A DNA stretch of 64,000 nt from Bremerella volcania (lineage in GTDB: Bacteria; Planctomycetota; Planctomycetia; Pirellulales; Pirellulaceae), in NCBI RefSeq assembly GCF_007748115.1, contig NZ_CP036289.1:2666001-2730000 (forward strand), written 5' to 3'. Each line of letters begins with the position of its first letter. Positions within the stretch are counted from its first letter, which is position 1. This document shows positions 27,696 to 36,591 of the stretch, piece after piece. The notes under the pieces were generated by a model. The model was not told the origin of the DNA, searched no databases, and worked only from the letters and a program-made list of their open reading frames with translations. Made by a program: the position numbers and the translations under genes.

Positions 27696-29804
27696 ATGCC
27701 AGCCGCTTCGTTCGCACTGATCGCGGAGCTGAGTCAATCGACCTCGCAAGTTGTTTGGGGCGTTCTTTGGGGTGGCTTGGCGTTTATCACCTTGTCGCTG
27801 TTGATCCTCATGCAGACGCGTTGGGGTCAGGCACGGCCCGTGTCGAAATGCGTCGTGCTATCGATCTTTGCTCATTTGCTGCTGATGACCTATGCCCAGG
27901 TAACCGATCTGTTCGCCCCGGCCGGCGTCGGCAATTCAGCCCCGGTCAACATTCGCCTGAGCCAGATCGACTTTCAAAAGGAGGATCAGTCCGAATCCAA
28001 TAAAGAAGTCAAACCGTGGGACCAGTTGGCCATGTCCCCTGCCCCGGTCGAAGGTTTGATGACGCCGCTCGAACGGATGGAGATGCCGACGCCAGACATG
28101 CCGGTTCCTCCCATGCCGCAGCCGCCGATGCCGAGCCTGCAGCAGCGTCCCTGGGACATCCCTCAGCCGCAACTCCCACCTCAGCAAGTCGTCGAAAACA
28201 CAATCCCGGCGACTGGGCCGCAGCCAGAACTTGAGATGACGCCTAGCCCTGTTTCGGCCAAAGAAATGGCGGCCCCCATGCCTGCCGCGGCGACAGCCCA
28301 GGTCGAGAAACAATCGTCCCCCATGCCAATGCCTCCGCTTGATCGCATGGATCGGACCATGCCACAGATTCGCAGCGCCCCGCTGCCGACCCAAGTGGTG
28401 AGTGATCCGTCGAACGATGTGCAGATGCTGCGCGACACGGCGACAAACCCCGATTCCGCGGATGCCCTACCTGGCGAGCGAGACCAGCTTCAGGCCTCGA
28501 CAAACCAGTTAGAAGCAATGGCCCGAAGCCAACGCCCTCAGCCAAGTTCGACCGCACTCGATGCGACGCTGGCTTCTCTGCATGGAAACCAAATGCAAGA
28601 TTTGTGGGCCAGCCGGATGGCGGCTCGGAATCTGCCACTTCCCCGCGCCACACGCACGCGGATGGATGCTCAGCCGCTGCCGCTGATCATGCAGGCTCGC
28701 GTGGTCGAGGACTCAGGGGCGTGGATCGAAATGATGGGGGGCTCGAAGGAGATCGAGCCGGCAGTGAACTCGGCACTCGATTGGCTGGCCGCCAACCAGG
28801 AGGAGGACGGCCGCTGGGACGCCGTCGCTCATGGTGCCGGTCAGGAAACCAAGGTCGCCGGTCACGATCGCCAAGGGGCCGGCAACAATGCCGACATGGG
28901 CATTACCGGTTTGGCGACGCTCGCGTTCTTGGGTAAAGGACATACTCACCTGGAAGGCAAGCACCGGGAAACCGTTCAAAAGGCGCTGGAGTACCTGGTC
29001 AATCATCAACATCGCGACGGCTGCCTGGGTGGTCAGGCCGGCACTTACGCCAAGATGTATTGCCACGCGATGGCCCTCTTGGCGATCAGCGAGGCCTACG
29101 CGATGACCAAGGACGAACGTATTCGTCCGTTCCTGGATCGGGGCCTGGCCTACACGATCACGGCGCAGCATCCGCGCATGGGTGGTTGGCGGTATCATCC
29201 CGGCGATCGCGGAGACATGAGCCAATTCGGCTGGCAGGTCCTCGCGCTGCATAGCGCCGCACTATCGGGCATCGAAATCGACAAAACCACGCGCGACCTG
29301 ATGACGCGGTTTCTGGATGATTCGTCGGCCGGTCCATCCAAAGGACTGGCCGCCTATCGTCCTGGTGAGAAAGCGAGCCCGACGATGACGGCCGAAGCAC
29401 TGACGTGCCGTTTCTTTTTAGGAATCGAGAACTCGCCGAAGCAGATTGAAGAAGCGTCCGAGTTCGTCATGCTGAACGAACCCAACCGCGACGACATCGA
29501 TCTTTACTACTGGTACTACGGAACATTAGCCATGTACCAGATGCAGGATGAATCGTGGCGGCGCTGGGCCAGCAAGCTTCAGCCGAAGCTGCTCGACTCG
29601 CAGGTTAAGGGGGGCGAATTCTCCGGAAGCTGGGATCCAAAGTGTCGCTGGGGGGGCTATGGTGGCCGTGTCTATTCGACCGCGATGGCGGCATTGTCGC
29701 TGGAAGTTTACTTCCGTTACTTGCCTATCTACCGCGATTTCGAGGCCGAAGAGCCCCGAGTCGCCGAAAAACCGTCACCATCGGTAGCAATTCCCCGCTA
29801 CTAA
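27696..29804 (+). CDS. Membrane-anchored proline-rich protein with squalene-cyclase-like toroid
   Basis: 702 residues. Two N-terminal TM helices (about 18-40 and 48-68), a long Pro/Met/Gln-rich linker (about 110-330: MPTPDMPVPPMPQPPMPS) and a C-terminal prenyltransferase/squalene-oxidase-repeat domain (about 365-690). In that domain, repeats such as ALDWLAANQEEDGRWD, ALEYLVNHQHRDGCLGG and GGWRYHPGDRGDMSQFGWQV show the QxxDGxW-type pattern of an alpha/alpha toroid. No cyclase DXDD acid motif is evident, so it is probably a binding module, not a cyclase. It occupies the place of TonB in a Ton-like operon. Confidence 0.87.
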   Translation: MPAASFALIAELSQSTSQVVWGVLWGGLAFITLSLLILMQTRWGQARPVSKCVVLSIFAHLLLMTYAQVTDLFAPAGVGNSAPVNIRLSQIDFQKEDQSESNKEVKPWDQLAMSPAPVEGLMTPLERMEMPTPDMPVPPMPQPPMPSLQQRPWDIPQPQLPPQQVVENTIPATGPQPELEMTPSPVSAKEMAAPMPAAATAQVEKQSSPMPMPPLDRMDRTMPQIRSAPLPTQVVSDPSNDVQMLRDTATNPDSADALPGERDQLQASTNQLEAMARSQRPQPSSTALDATLASLHGNQMQDLWASRMAARNLPLPRATRTRMDAQPLPLIMQARVVEDSGAWIEMMGGSKEIEPAVNSALDWLAANQEEDGRWDAVAHGAGQETKVAGHDRQGAGNNADMGITGLATLAFLGKGHTHLEGKHRETVQKALEYLVNHQHRDGCLGGQAGTYAKMYCHAMALLAISEAYAMTKDERIRPFLDRGLAYTITAQHPRMGGWRYHPGDRGDMSQFGWQVLALHSAALSGIEIDKTTRDLMTRFLDDSSAGPSKGLAAYRPGEKASPTMTAEALTCRFFLGIENSPKQIEEASEFVMLNEPNRDDIDLYYWYYGTLAMYQMQDESWRRWASKLQPKLLDSQVKGGEFSGSWDPKCRWGGYGGRVYSTAMAALSLEVYFRYLPIYRDFEAEEPRVAEKPSPSVAIPRY

Positions 29805-29829
29805 GCAGGTTGTGACAAATTGAGACCCT

Positions 29830-29857
29830 TTGACATCGGGACTGGTCTGCATAGAAT
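29830..29857 (+). promoter_or_regulatory. Promoter upstream of the tatA genes
   Basis: TTGACA (29830-29835), a 16-bp spacer and TAGAAT (29852-29857). The hexamers and spacing are identical to those of the rRNA promoter. It would give a leader of about 145 nt before the first tat ATG. Confidence 0.72.
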
Positions 29858-30009
29858 AGAGAGTCGGAATTCAATCTAACACGTTCCGTTTTTTATCTTG
29901 GGAACCGCACGAGTTTGGTTCTGGTTAGACCCACCCGGGTGCTGACTCGCTTTCGCCGACTTGTTTGCGTGTATTTTCAATGCTCTGAATTTGAGTGTGA
30001 GGATATAGC

Positions 30010-30228
30010 ATGATCGGTATGAATGATTTAGCGTTGGTTGGCTTTGGTATGCCCGGGATCCAGGAAATGATTATTATCCTGGCGATCTTTTTGCTGCTGT
30101 TTGGTTCGACCAAGCTGCCTGGTTTGATGCGTAGCATGGGCCAGAGCGTGAACGAATTCAAACGCGGAATGAACGACACGTCGGACGACTCGGCCGACCA
30201 CGACAACAGCGAATCGCCCAAGGCGTAA
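30010..30228 (+). CDS. tatA: TatA/TatE family twin-arginine translocase subunit
   Basis: 72 residues. A short periplasmic N terminus, one TM helix (MIIILAIFLLLFG), the FGSTKLPGLMRSMGQ amphipathic-helix signature and FKRGM, then an acidic Asp/Ser tail. It forms the pore of the Tat pathway that exports folded, often cofactor-bearing proteins. Several Tat-signal proteins are encoded in this window. The second TatA/B-like gene lies 90 bp downstream. Confidence 0.93.
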   Translation: MIGMNDLALVGFGMPGIQEMIIILAIFLLLFGSTKLPGLMRSMGQSVNEFKRGMNDTSDDSADHDNSESPKA

Positions 30229-30318
30229 CTTGCGGTAAGTCGTAACGATTCATTTTCAAGCAAATTACACGGCAGCGTCGTTCTGGGACGTTGCCCGATG
30301 GAGTGAAACATTCACGCA

Positions 30319-30669
30319 ATGTTGCATGAAATAGGAACATCGTCGGCGCTTCTCGGTTTCTTTGGCGGGATGGGCATGCAAGAGATGGCGATCATTGGCG
30401 TCATCGCGATCCTGCTGTTCGGTAAGAACCTGCCTGGCGTGGCCAAAACGTTCGGGAAGTATTACGGCGACTTCAAGCGGGGCCTCTCCGACATCCAGTC
30501 CGAGTTTCACAACGCGACAAGGGAGGTTGAGGATTCTTCGAGCAGCGGGTATAGTTCCAAGAGTTCGCCCGCTCAGTTCGATGATTACGACGACTTCGAA
30601 GAGGCCAGTGCTCCAAAATTCGAGCCGCCACCTCAATCGTCGACGCCGGAGAAATCGGAACTTACCTGA
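30319..30669 (+). CDS. TatA/TatB family protein
   Basis: 116 residues. One TM helix (MAIIGVIAILLFG), then FGKNLPGVAKTFGKYYGDFKR, a TatA-type amphipathic helix, followed by a helix (GLSDIQSEFHNATREV) and a Ser/Pro/Asp-rich tail. Its longer length suggests a TatB-like role, but the sequence around the helix is TatA-like, so the exact subunit is uncertain. Confidence 0.87.
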   Translation: MLHEIGTSSALLGFFGGMGMQEMAIIGVIAILLFGKNLPGVAKTFGKYYGDFKRGLSDIQSEFHNATREVEDSSSSGYSSKSSPAQFDDYDDFEEASAPKFEPPPQSSTPEKSELT

Positions 30670-30734
30670 TTCAGGCGAACCTTTTGGCCCACACGTCCGA
30701 CCTATAACAAGGGACTACGTCGGTCAGAAATCTG

Positions 30735-30808
30735 GGGCGATTAGCTCAGTTGGTTAGAGCACTGTCTTCACACGGCAGGGGTCGTTGGTTCGAATCCAAT
30801 ATCGCCCA
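30735..30808 (+). tRNA. tRNA-Val (CAC)
   Basis: Acceptor GGGCGAT pairs with ATCGCCC; D-arm TAGCTCAGTTGGTTAGAGC; anticodon loop TTCACAC gives CAC; T-arm GTTCGAATC; discriminator A. CCA is not encoded. It reads a GTG valine codon. Confidence 0.95.
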
Positions 30809-30831
30809 CTTTTTACATCTTTCAGGCCAAA

Positions 30832-30859
30832 GGCCAGCCCCAAGACGAAAGGGCTGGCC
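30832..30859. terminator. Hairpin between tRNA-Val and a convergent gene
   Basis: Perfect 9-bp stem (30832-30840 with 30851-30859), 10-base loop. No long T-run on either side, so termination is possible but not certain. Confidence 0.45.
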
Positions 30860-30897
30860 CACTCCACACAATTGCTTGTTTCGCAAAACTCGGCTTG

Positions 30898-31203
30898 CTA
30901 TTGGGTTGTTTTCGCCAGTTTCTTTTTGACTTCCGACGACAATTTTTTGGCACTCCGCTTAACTCTCTCCTCGCTTTCCAGAGTGGAGAATTGCTGGAGA
31001 TTCGCCGCTTCTTGCATCAGGCCTTCACGCTCCAGGCCGATGGTAAGTTGCTGCAAGACATCTTGGTACTTGCCTGTTTCGGCGATTTTATCCAGCGTGG
31101 CAACCAGTTCGGCCTTGGCTATCCCTGGCGGCGGTTTAGACGCTTCATTTCCCCAAATACCGCACCCGGAAACCAGTCCGAGGCATCCCACTAGTATCAT
31201 CAT
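30898..31203 (-). CDS. Small lipoprotein
   Basis: 101 residues from the ATG at 31203 (GTG at 31212 is possible). The signal peptide ends in a lipobox with Cys (LGLVSGC). The mature part is Lys/Glu-rich and helical. It is encoded 86 bp after the DUF1559 protein. A DUF1559 gene followed by a small lipoprotein is a common planctomycete arrangement. Function unknown. Confidence 0.78.
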   Translation of the reverse strand: MMILVGCLGLVSGCGIWGNEASKPPPGIAKAELVATLDKIAETGKYQDVLQQLTIGLEREGLMQEAANLQQFSTLESEERVKRSAKKLSSEVKKKLAKTTQ

Positions 31204-31288
31204 TCGTAACACGTTTGCATTCCCTTTGAAAATGGTTCTGCCAGTCCCCGTTTCAGCCTGGCGGCTTTTACCTATTCTTTGTCCCTAT

Positions 31289-32194
31289 TTAGAATGAGCC
31301 GAGAACTTTTCCGTCCGAAATGGCTCCCAAGTTTTGATAGGTTGGTCCTTCGATCGTCTCGGCAATGAATCGCCCGGAGCCATCTCCCAGCAGAAACAGT
31401 GCGCCGCCAGGATGAGCACTGGTGAGGTTAAAGTTTCCGGCAGTCCCATTGATGGAATAGTAAGCACTGTTAGTGACAATCGCGTTGTTGTAGTAGTATT
31501 CGCCATTGGTCGTCCCACCGATCCACAACGTCCCTTTCTTAATGTAGCCGGCACCGGAAAGTTGGACGGTACTTCGCTCGCCCACGAACACTGTATTGCT
31601 GAGACCATCGATGATGTCTCGAAACTTGGTTGGTGAGTTGTCGTAGAAGGTTCCCGATGGAGTCGTAGTGGCTGAGGAGATATAAGCATTTCCTCCGATC
31701 CCGGTGTAGTTCGACTTGCCGTAACTGTGCAGGTTTGTGTTGATGCCAGGGGAAGGATCGGACGGGCAAATAAACGCATCGACAATCGTCTTGGCGTACG
31801 GATCGGGAACCGCGGCCGTACCGGTCGTCATTTCGGCAAGCGATGACCACTTCTGATCAAATGCTCCGACGGCTTTCATGGAATCATGCAGCGCTGACTG
31901 CTCCAGAAAGGGAAGGAGAAAGACTCCCCACCCCAGCAGATTTCGATTCGTCGAATCGGCGTATGGATCGTCGTCGATCCAGCCTGGAGGCAGGACCTTA
32001 AACGTGTCATGATAGTTGTGCATCGCCAAACCAAGTTGCTTCAAGTTGTTATTGCATTGCGTCCGACGAGCAGCCTCGCGTGCCTGTTGTACGGCGGGAA
32101 GCAACAAGGCGATCAACACGCCAATAATCGCGATCACCACTAGTAATTCAACCAGGGTGAATGCCGACTTGCGGCCGGTAAATTTCTTGTTCAT
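31289..32194 (-). CDS. DUF1559 protein with prepilin-type N-terminus
   Basis: 301 residues from the ATG at 32194 (AGAGGA upstream); the longer upstream frame is not needed. The N terminus has a type IV prepilin cleavage/methylation motif (SAFTLVELLVVIAIIGVLIA), followed by the conserved planctomycete DUF1559 pattern: ARRTQCNNNLKQLGLAMHNYHD, LLPFLEQ, and FVGERS and GGALFLLGDGSGRFI near the end. These pseudopilin-like proteins occur in many copies in planctomycetes; the exact role is unknown. Confidence 0.93.
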   Translation of the reverse strand: MNKKFTGRKSAFTLVELLVVIAIIGVLIALLLPAVQQAREAARRTQCNNNLKQLGLAMHNYHDTFKVLPPGWIDDDPYADSTNRNLLGWGVFLLPFLEQSALHDSMKAVGAFDQKWSSLAEMTTGTAAVPDPYAKTIVDAFICPSDPSPGINTNLHSYGKSNYTGIGGNAYISSATTTPSGTFYDNSPTKFRDIIDGLSNTVFVGERSTVQLSGAGYIKKGTLWIGGTTNGEYYYNNAIVTNSAYYSINGTAGNFNLTSAHPGGALFLLGDGSGRFIAETIEGPTYQNLGAISDGKVLGSF

Positions 32195-32269
32195 TCTCGT
32201 TCCTCTGAGAAAAATAAAAATTGGACGGGTTTCAGGTACGTAAGTTGAAAATCGTAGATTCGTGACCAA

Positions 32270-33523
32270 TCAAACGAGTGAGATCGGCTGGGTGAACGTT
32301 CGATCGCTACCATCCTGCTCGTCTGCTTCCACGCGAACAAAAACATGATTTCGAGTCGATCCTTCTCCGGCAGGCAGGGTCCATGAACATTCCATGCCGG
32401 TTTGCTCGTGGACAACTCCCTTGGCGGTTACCACACGCAGACTGGAAGGTTTGGTCACCTCAACCGACAACCGGCCGCCAGAAAAATCAATCCGGTTGAG
32501 GCAAACCCTGCCAAGCAGCGTTGCGTAAAAGTTGCCGTTTCGATAGGCACGCAAGCAAGCCGCCGGCAACTGGTAGACAGGCGTCTCCTGGGGAACCAGC
32601 AAAATATTGCGTCCATGAAACTTCGGGTTGGAGTTGTGTCCGTGATCCGGCACGGCAAAGCCCCAGCAGCGCCGGCCGGTACTCAGCAGCGAATCCCACT
32701 GAGTCAGTGACCATCCCCTGCCGTTGATGTCGTGCCCTGTTTGATTCCAGATCTCGATGCCCAAAACGCGCGGATCGAAGTCGAGCAGTTCCTGGGCATG
32801 AGCCGCACTCATCCGACTCCAGTGGGGATGATTGATCGTTACGCCTCCTCCATCAGCCACTTCAAGTTCCGCAAACATTCGCTCGAAGGCTTCACGCCAA
32901 GGCAAGCCCGTTCCCATAGCGAAGCCGTGCTTGTGCAGTAGGTACCTTCCGCGGACATCGAACGTGCCACTGGCGAACTGGGAACCAACCGCATTGAAAT
33001 GGCCCCCAGAATCGGTCATCGAATGGTGTTCCGCATTCGGGCAAAGGATCACGTCAGAGGGGATCTGGGAAAAACAAGGCCTTCCTATTTTAAACGGCAT
33101 CGCCTCTTGCAAATCAGCGGGAAGCTTCTCGTACCATCCGCTTTGGGGATCACGGATGATCTCATTCCAATGGAAGGGCTTCTCCGTATACCCTTTCCCT
33201 GTGACCGTGGCGAAATTCTGGCTAACCTGGTATTCGCGTACACGCTCGTCGGGACGGCACGGGGCGGAAGGATAGTAGTTCGAGATGGCCAGGTGTTTTA
33301 GTTGGTGGCGGCAGAGCATGTCGAGCGATGTCTGCGAGCGGCAATGGGCATGAGTGACAGAACCGATTTGCCGGCACGCATTCCAATCAATATCCGAGTA
33401 AGGTAGGGCCAGTTCGGAACGATTGGCCCCTTGAGCAAATTGACCGTGGACGAGCCCCAAGCCAGTCCAAGCCGCACCTGAAAGAAATGTTCGCCGGGAA
33501 GCGTTGGAAGAAAATCTATTCAT
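32270..33523 (-). CDS. Tat-exported PHP-like metal-dependent hydrolase
   Basis: 417 residues from the ATG at 33523. A twin-arginine signal (SRRTFLSGAAWTGLGL) is followed by a PHP-like domain: THAHCRSQTSLDMLCRHQLKH near the start carries the His pair expected for metal binding; NHPHWSRM and VPDHGH supply further His. The length and order of motifs fit a metal-dependent hydrolase of the PHP superfamily. The substrate is unknown. It is the first gene of a three-gene minus-strand run with the DUF1559 protein and small lipoprotein. Confidence 0.78.
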   Translation of the reverse strand: MNRFSSNASRRTFLSGAAWTGLGLVHGQFAQGANRSELALPYSDIDWNACRQIGSVTHAHCRSQTSLDMLCRHQLKHLAISNYYPSAPCRPDERVREYQVSQNFATVTGKGYTEKPFHWNEIIRDPQSGWYEKLPADLQEAMPFKIGRPCFSQIPSDVILCPNAEHHSMTDSGGHFNAVGSQFASGTFDVRGRYLLHKHGFAMGTGLPWREAFERMFAELEVADGGGVTINHPHWSRMSAAHAQELLDFDPRVLGIEIWNQTGHDINGRGWSLTQWDSLLSTGRRCWGFAVPDHGHNSNPKFHGRNILLVPQETPVYQLPAACLRAYRNGNFYATLLGRVCLNRIDFSGGRLSVEVTKPSSLRVVTAKGVVHEQTGMECSWTLPAGEGSTRNHVFVRVEADEQDGSDRTFTQPISLV

Positions 33524-34171
33524 TATCACTCGTCGTCTGGAAAAACTTCTTATGTGATGTCAGTTTGGTACCCCTTGTTTGGACACCTAATCCCCATGGC
33601 TGAATAAAATATCCGTTCCTGTTTTAGAAGTCCAATCGAATCCCGGTCAATCACAGACGATTAACTATCCCTTAATGATAAGGGAATATTTTCGTTTCAC
33701 ATAAGAACTGCTAAATTCTCGGCGAGTCGGCTAATGGATGCCTGTGGCACGCTAGGGAACTACTGAGAGGATTATTTATCCAGTGGGCTTGGAGACAATC
33801 GCAAGACGCATCAGGACGTGTCGCGCGGGCCCAATCGTGCGGTATCGAATTTGGGAACTTCAGCAAATCCCCATACGCCTAGAGGGTGGGTATGCGAAAG
33901 TGAACAGGGGGTCTTCTAGTGCTCGCTTTGAAGGCGAAAAAACTCCGATTGCAGTTCAAAGAGGAAATAGCCTTCCTTAAAACAGACTTAAGCCACGGCA
34001 AGAAGCTATGATACATAACTCGTTCCAAGCCTCACTGCCTAATGAGAGCTTTAAAAAGCAAGTTGGAAAGAGGGTTTGTGAATGGAGCAAGGGCGGGTAA
34101 CCGGAAAAGAGAAATGAAGTAGCGTCACCGCCCACTCGAAACGGATGCCAGTGGCAATCAGCTTTGATTTC
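33524..34171. other. Gene-poor intergenic region
   Basis: About 650 bp, AT-richer than its neighbours (for example near 33660-33720). The short frame at 33783-33980 has no family resemblance and is rejected. Nothing else is recognisable. Confidence 0.5.
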
Positions 34172-35029
34172 CTAAAACCGCAGCCCCACACCCACGTTAC
34201 TGAAGAAGTTGGGGGACTGGTCGTTGAGGCCCCAGCCGACTCGGACGCCGATTTCGAAGTCGGGGTTGATCAAATAGTGCACGCCAGGGCTGATGAAGTG
34301 TTGGGTGCTTTCCGCTTCGCGTCCTTCGGTGAAGATCCCGAAGTATTCGACGTGTCCTTTCCAACGTTCGCAAAAGGGTACCTTGATGACTGACGAGGGG
34401 GCCCAGACGTTGAAGTGGTCTTCTTCCTGGCTGCCGGTGCTATAGCGTAGTGCCGAGTCCCAAACCCAATTGTTGGCCAGTTTCCAGCCCCCGACGTACG
34501 TCATTGATAGGCTACTGTCGTTCGCTTCGCCGCTGGTGGGTGTGAAGCCTTGGACGATCAATGAGCCCTCAGGCGTCCAGCCACACTGTTCGGTGAGCAG
34601 AAACTTCGCACCGTATAGCAGTGTGCTTTCTCGTTCGAGTTCGGCTTCTTCCTCGAACTGATCCGGGACGTTACCAGAAATCGGATTGCCGGCTCCCCCC
34701 ACTTCGTAGTTCCAACCCAAGCGAAGTTCGACGTTCTCGGAGATGCCGTATCGCGTGATGATCTCGGGGAAACTGTGGGTCTCTGGGACACCACGGTTGT
34801 CGACGATCGAGTAGGCCGATTCAAAGACCATGTATCCGGTTCCGACGACGGATGTCGACGGCGTGAACGAATCGCGATCGGTCTCGATCTCGTCCTCTTC
34901 TTCCTCTTCGAGTTCAAATTCCTCGAAGGCGTCTTCGGCGATGCTTTCCATGGGGAATTGCGCACGGCTGACACTAGGAGCAACCGCAATGATTGCCACA
35001 AAGGTCCAGAGAATCCATAGGCGAGCCAT
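34172..35029 (-). CDS. Outer-membrane beta-barrel-like exported protein
   Basis: 285 residues from the ATG at 35029 (AGGA nine bases upstream); an ATG at 35038 also exists. A signal peptide (LWILWTFVAIIAVAPSVSRA) is followed by an acidic Glu/Asp-rich segment and then many short beta strands with aromatic ends. The pattern starting TDRDSFTPSTSVVGTGYMVF resembles the MetA-type phenol-degradation/transporter family (PF13557). The protein ends in Phe (VGVGLRF), typical of outer membrane barrels. The substrate is unknown. Confidence 0.78.
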   Translation of the reverse strand: MARLWILWTFVAIIAVAPSVSRAQFPMESIAEDAFEEFELEEEEEDEIETDRDSFTPSTSVVGTGYMVFESAYSIVDNRGVPETHSFPEIITRYGISENVELRLGWNYEVGGAGNPISGNVPDQFEEEAELERESTLLYGAKFLLTEQCGWTPEGSLIVQGFTPTSGEANDSSLSMTYVGGWKLANNWVWDSALRYSTGSQEEDHFNVWAPSSVIKVPFCERWKGHVEYFGIFTEGREAESTQHFISPGVHYLINPDFEIGVRVGWGLNDQSPNFFSNVGVGLRF

Positions 35030-35178
35030 GAGCGTCATTCCTGCGCAAGCCGAAGTCGAGTCGAAGGGGCACTACGATAGCACCCCTTCATCAGACATCG
35101 ACCGGCAGATGTCCGCCTATGAATCGATCTGTCGTGCGCAACAAACTTGCCGCAATCGAAGTATCCAGAAAGGTCGTG

Positions 35179-36555
35179 CTAGCTCCAGCCTTCGAGGTGG
35201 CCGGTGCTATCGCCGAAACTTTCGGCTTCGACCCCCATGTGCCGCAACAACGAGACGTACATGTTGCACAACGGAGTCTCTTTTGGGGCAGTGATGCGAC
35301 GATTGGTTTTGAAGTTGCCACCCCCCTTGCCTGCCAGCAGGAGCGGAAGATCTTTTTCCTGGTGAGTATTGCCATCTTTGATGCTGGAACCGTACATCAC
35401 CAGGCTGTTGTCCAGCAGCGACCGGCCTCCCTCATCCAGGCTACGCATCTTGTCGATCAGGTAGGCATATTGTGCCAAGTGCCAGAGCACGATTTTTTCG
35501 TACTGCTCGCGTTCCTTCTCCTCGTTGCGATGGTGCGACAAGCCGTGGAACGAACCACGCACTCCATCGATGAAGCTGAAGTTCCGGCCAGTTTGCGCGT
35601 TGCCGAGCATGAACGTCGAGATGCGCGTCGTGTCGGTCCAGAAAGCGAGAACCATGATATCGAGCATCAAGCGAACGTGTTCCTCGTGACTTTCCGGGAT
35701 GCCTGGCCCAGGCCGCGGCAGGTCGAAGCGTCCCTCGTTGATCCAGCGCATCTGCGGCTTAAGCGAACTCTCGATGCGTTTCTCGACGCTGCGCACCGAC
35801 TCGAGGTATTCGTCCAGCTTCGCTCGGTCCCCTTCTCCCACTTTGCCGCGTAGCGATTTGGCGTCTTCCATCACCAGGTCGAGCACGCTGGCATCGTCTC
35901 GGGCCAGCGAATCGGCGACGGCCTTTTGATTCGGATTGAATCCCGAAACAACCGGGCCGGCCGTGGTGGTGCGGAACAAGCGATCGAAGGCGAGTCGCGG
36001 GACGATTTCCTTCGGGACCGGCGTGTGAGGATCGCGCCAGGCGATGTGCGAGCCATAGATGCGAGTAAACCCTCCGCCGACATTGTCGACGCCGGTGTAG
36101 GCCGCGTCGACGCCAAGCTCTAAAGATGGAAGCGGCGTACGATCGCCGATCTTGCTGGCGAGTACCTGGTCGACCGAAATGCCTCCGGTGTTGATGTCGC
36201 GGCCGGATGTTCGTTCGACGAACCCCCCCGAGAGCCATGCCGGGACCTTGGGCCAATGCCCATTGCGACCGACCGTCTTCTTATGCCACAGGTTTTCCAG
36301 CAGGGTAATCTCTTCTTTGACGTCCTTCAGCGGCTGAAGCATCGGCGTCAACTCGAAGCTGCCGTCTTCCGTCTTCGGCGGGTTCCATTGATCGCTGCGC
36401 ACGCCATTGGGAACGAAGAGGAACGCGACACGTTTCGGTGGCTCGCTCAGCGTTTCAGAGCCGAAGCTGCGATGGCTCATCGATTCGAGCCACGGGAGTG
36501 CCAACGCCGCGCCGGTACCTTTGAGCAGCGTCCGTCGTGAAATGGGCTGAGGCAT
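35179..36555 (-). CDS. DUF1552 domain-containing protein with Tat signal
   Basis: 458 residues from the ATG at 36555 (the TTG at 36558 is unlikely). The N terminus has a Tat signal (ISRRTLLKGTGAALALPWLE). The rest is the planctomycete DUF1552 family, with the recognisable start RVAFLFVPNGVRSDQWNP and later FSFIDGVRGSFHGLSHH and YGSSIKDGNTH. The family is nearly always next to a DUF1592 cytochrome protein, as here. The function is unknown. Confidence 0.93.
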   Translation of the reverse strand: MPQPISRRTLLKGTGAALALPWLESMSHRSFGSETLSEPPKRVAFLFVPNGVRSDQWNPPKTEDGSFELTPMLQPLKDVKEEITLLENLWHKKTVGRNGHWPKVPAWLSGGFVERTSGRDINTGGISVDQVLASKIGDRTPLPSLELGVDAAYTGVDNVGGGFTRIYGSHIAWRDPHTPVPKEIVPRLAFDRLFRTTTAGPVVSGFNPNQKAVADSLARDDASVLDLVMEDAKSLRGKVGEGDRAKLDEYLESVRSVEKRIESSLKPQMRWINEGRFDLPRPGPGIPESHEEHVRLMLDIMVLAFWTDTTRISTFMLGNAQTGRNFSFIDGVRGSFHGLSHHRNEEKEREQYEKIVLWHLAQYAYLIDKMRSLDEGGRSLLDNSLVMYGSSIKDGNTHQEKDLPLLLAGKGGGNFKTNRRITAPKETPLCNMYVSLLRHMGVEAESFGDSTGHLEGWS

Positions 36556-36591
36556 CAATGTCTCCTTCGTGGCAGTACGGGGCGAGGGGAT

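Noticed and set aside
33783-33980. 65-residue frame in the 33.5-34.2 kb gap
   Set aside because: No signal peptide, no family resemblance, and atypical composition.
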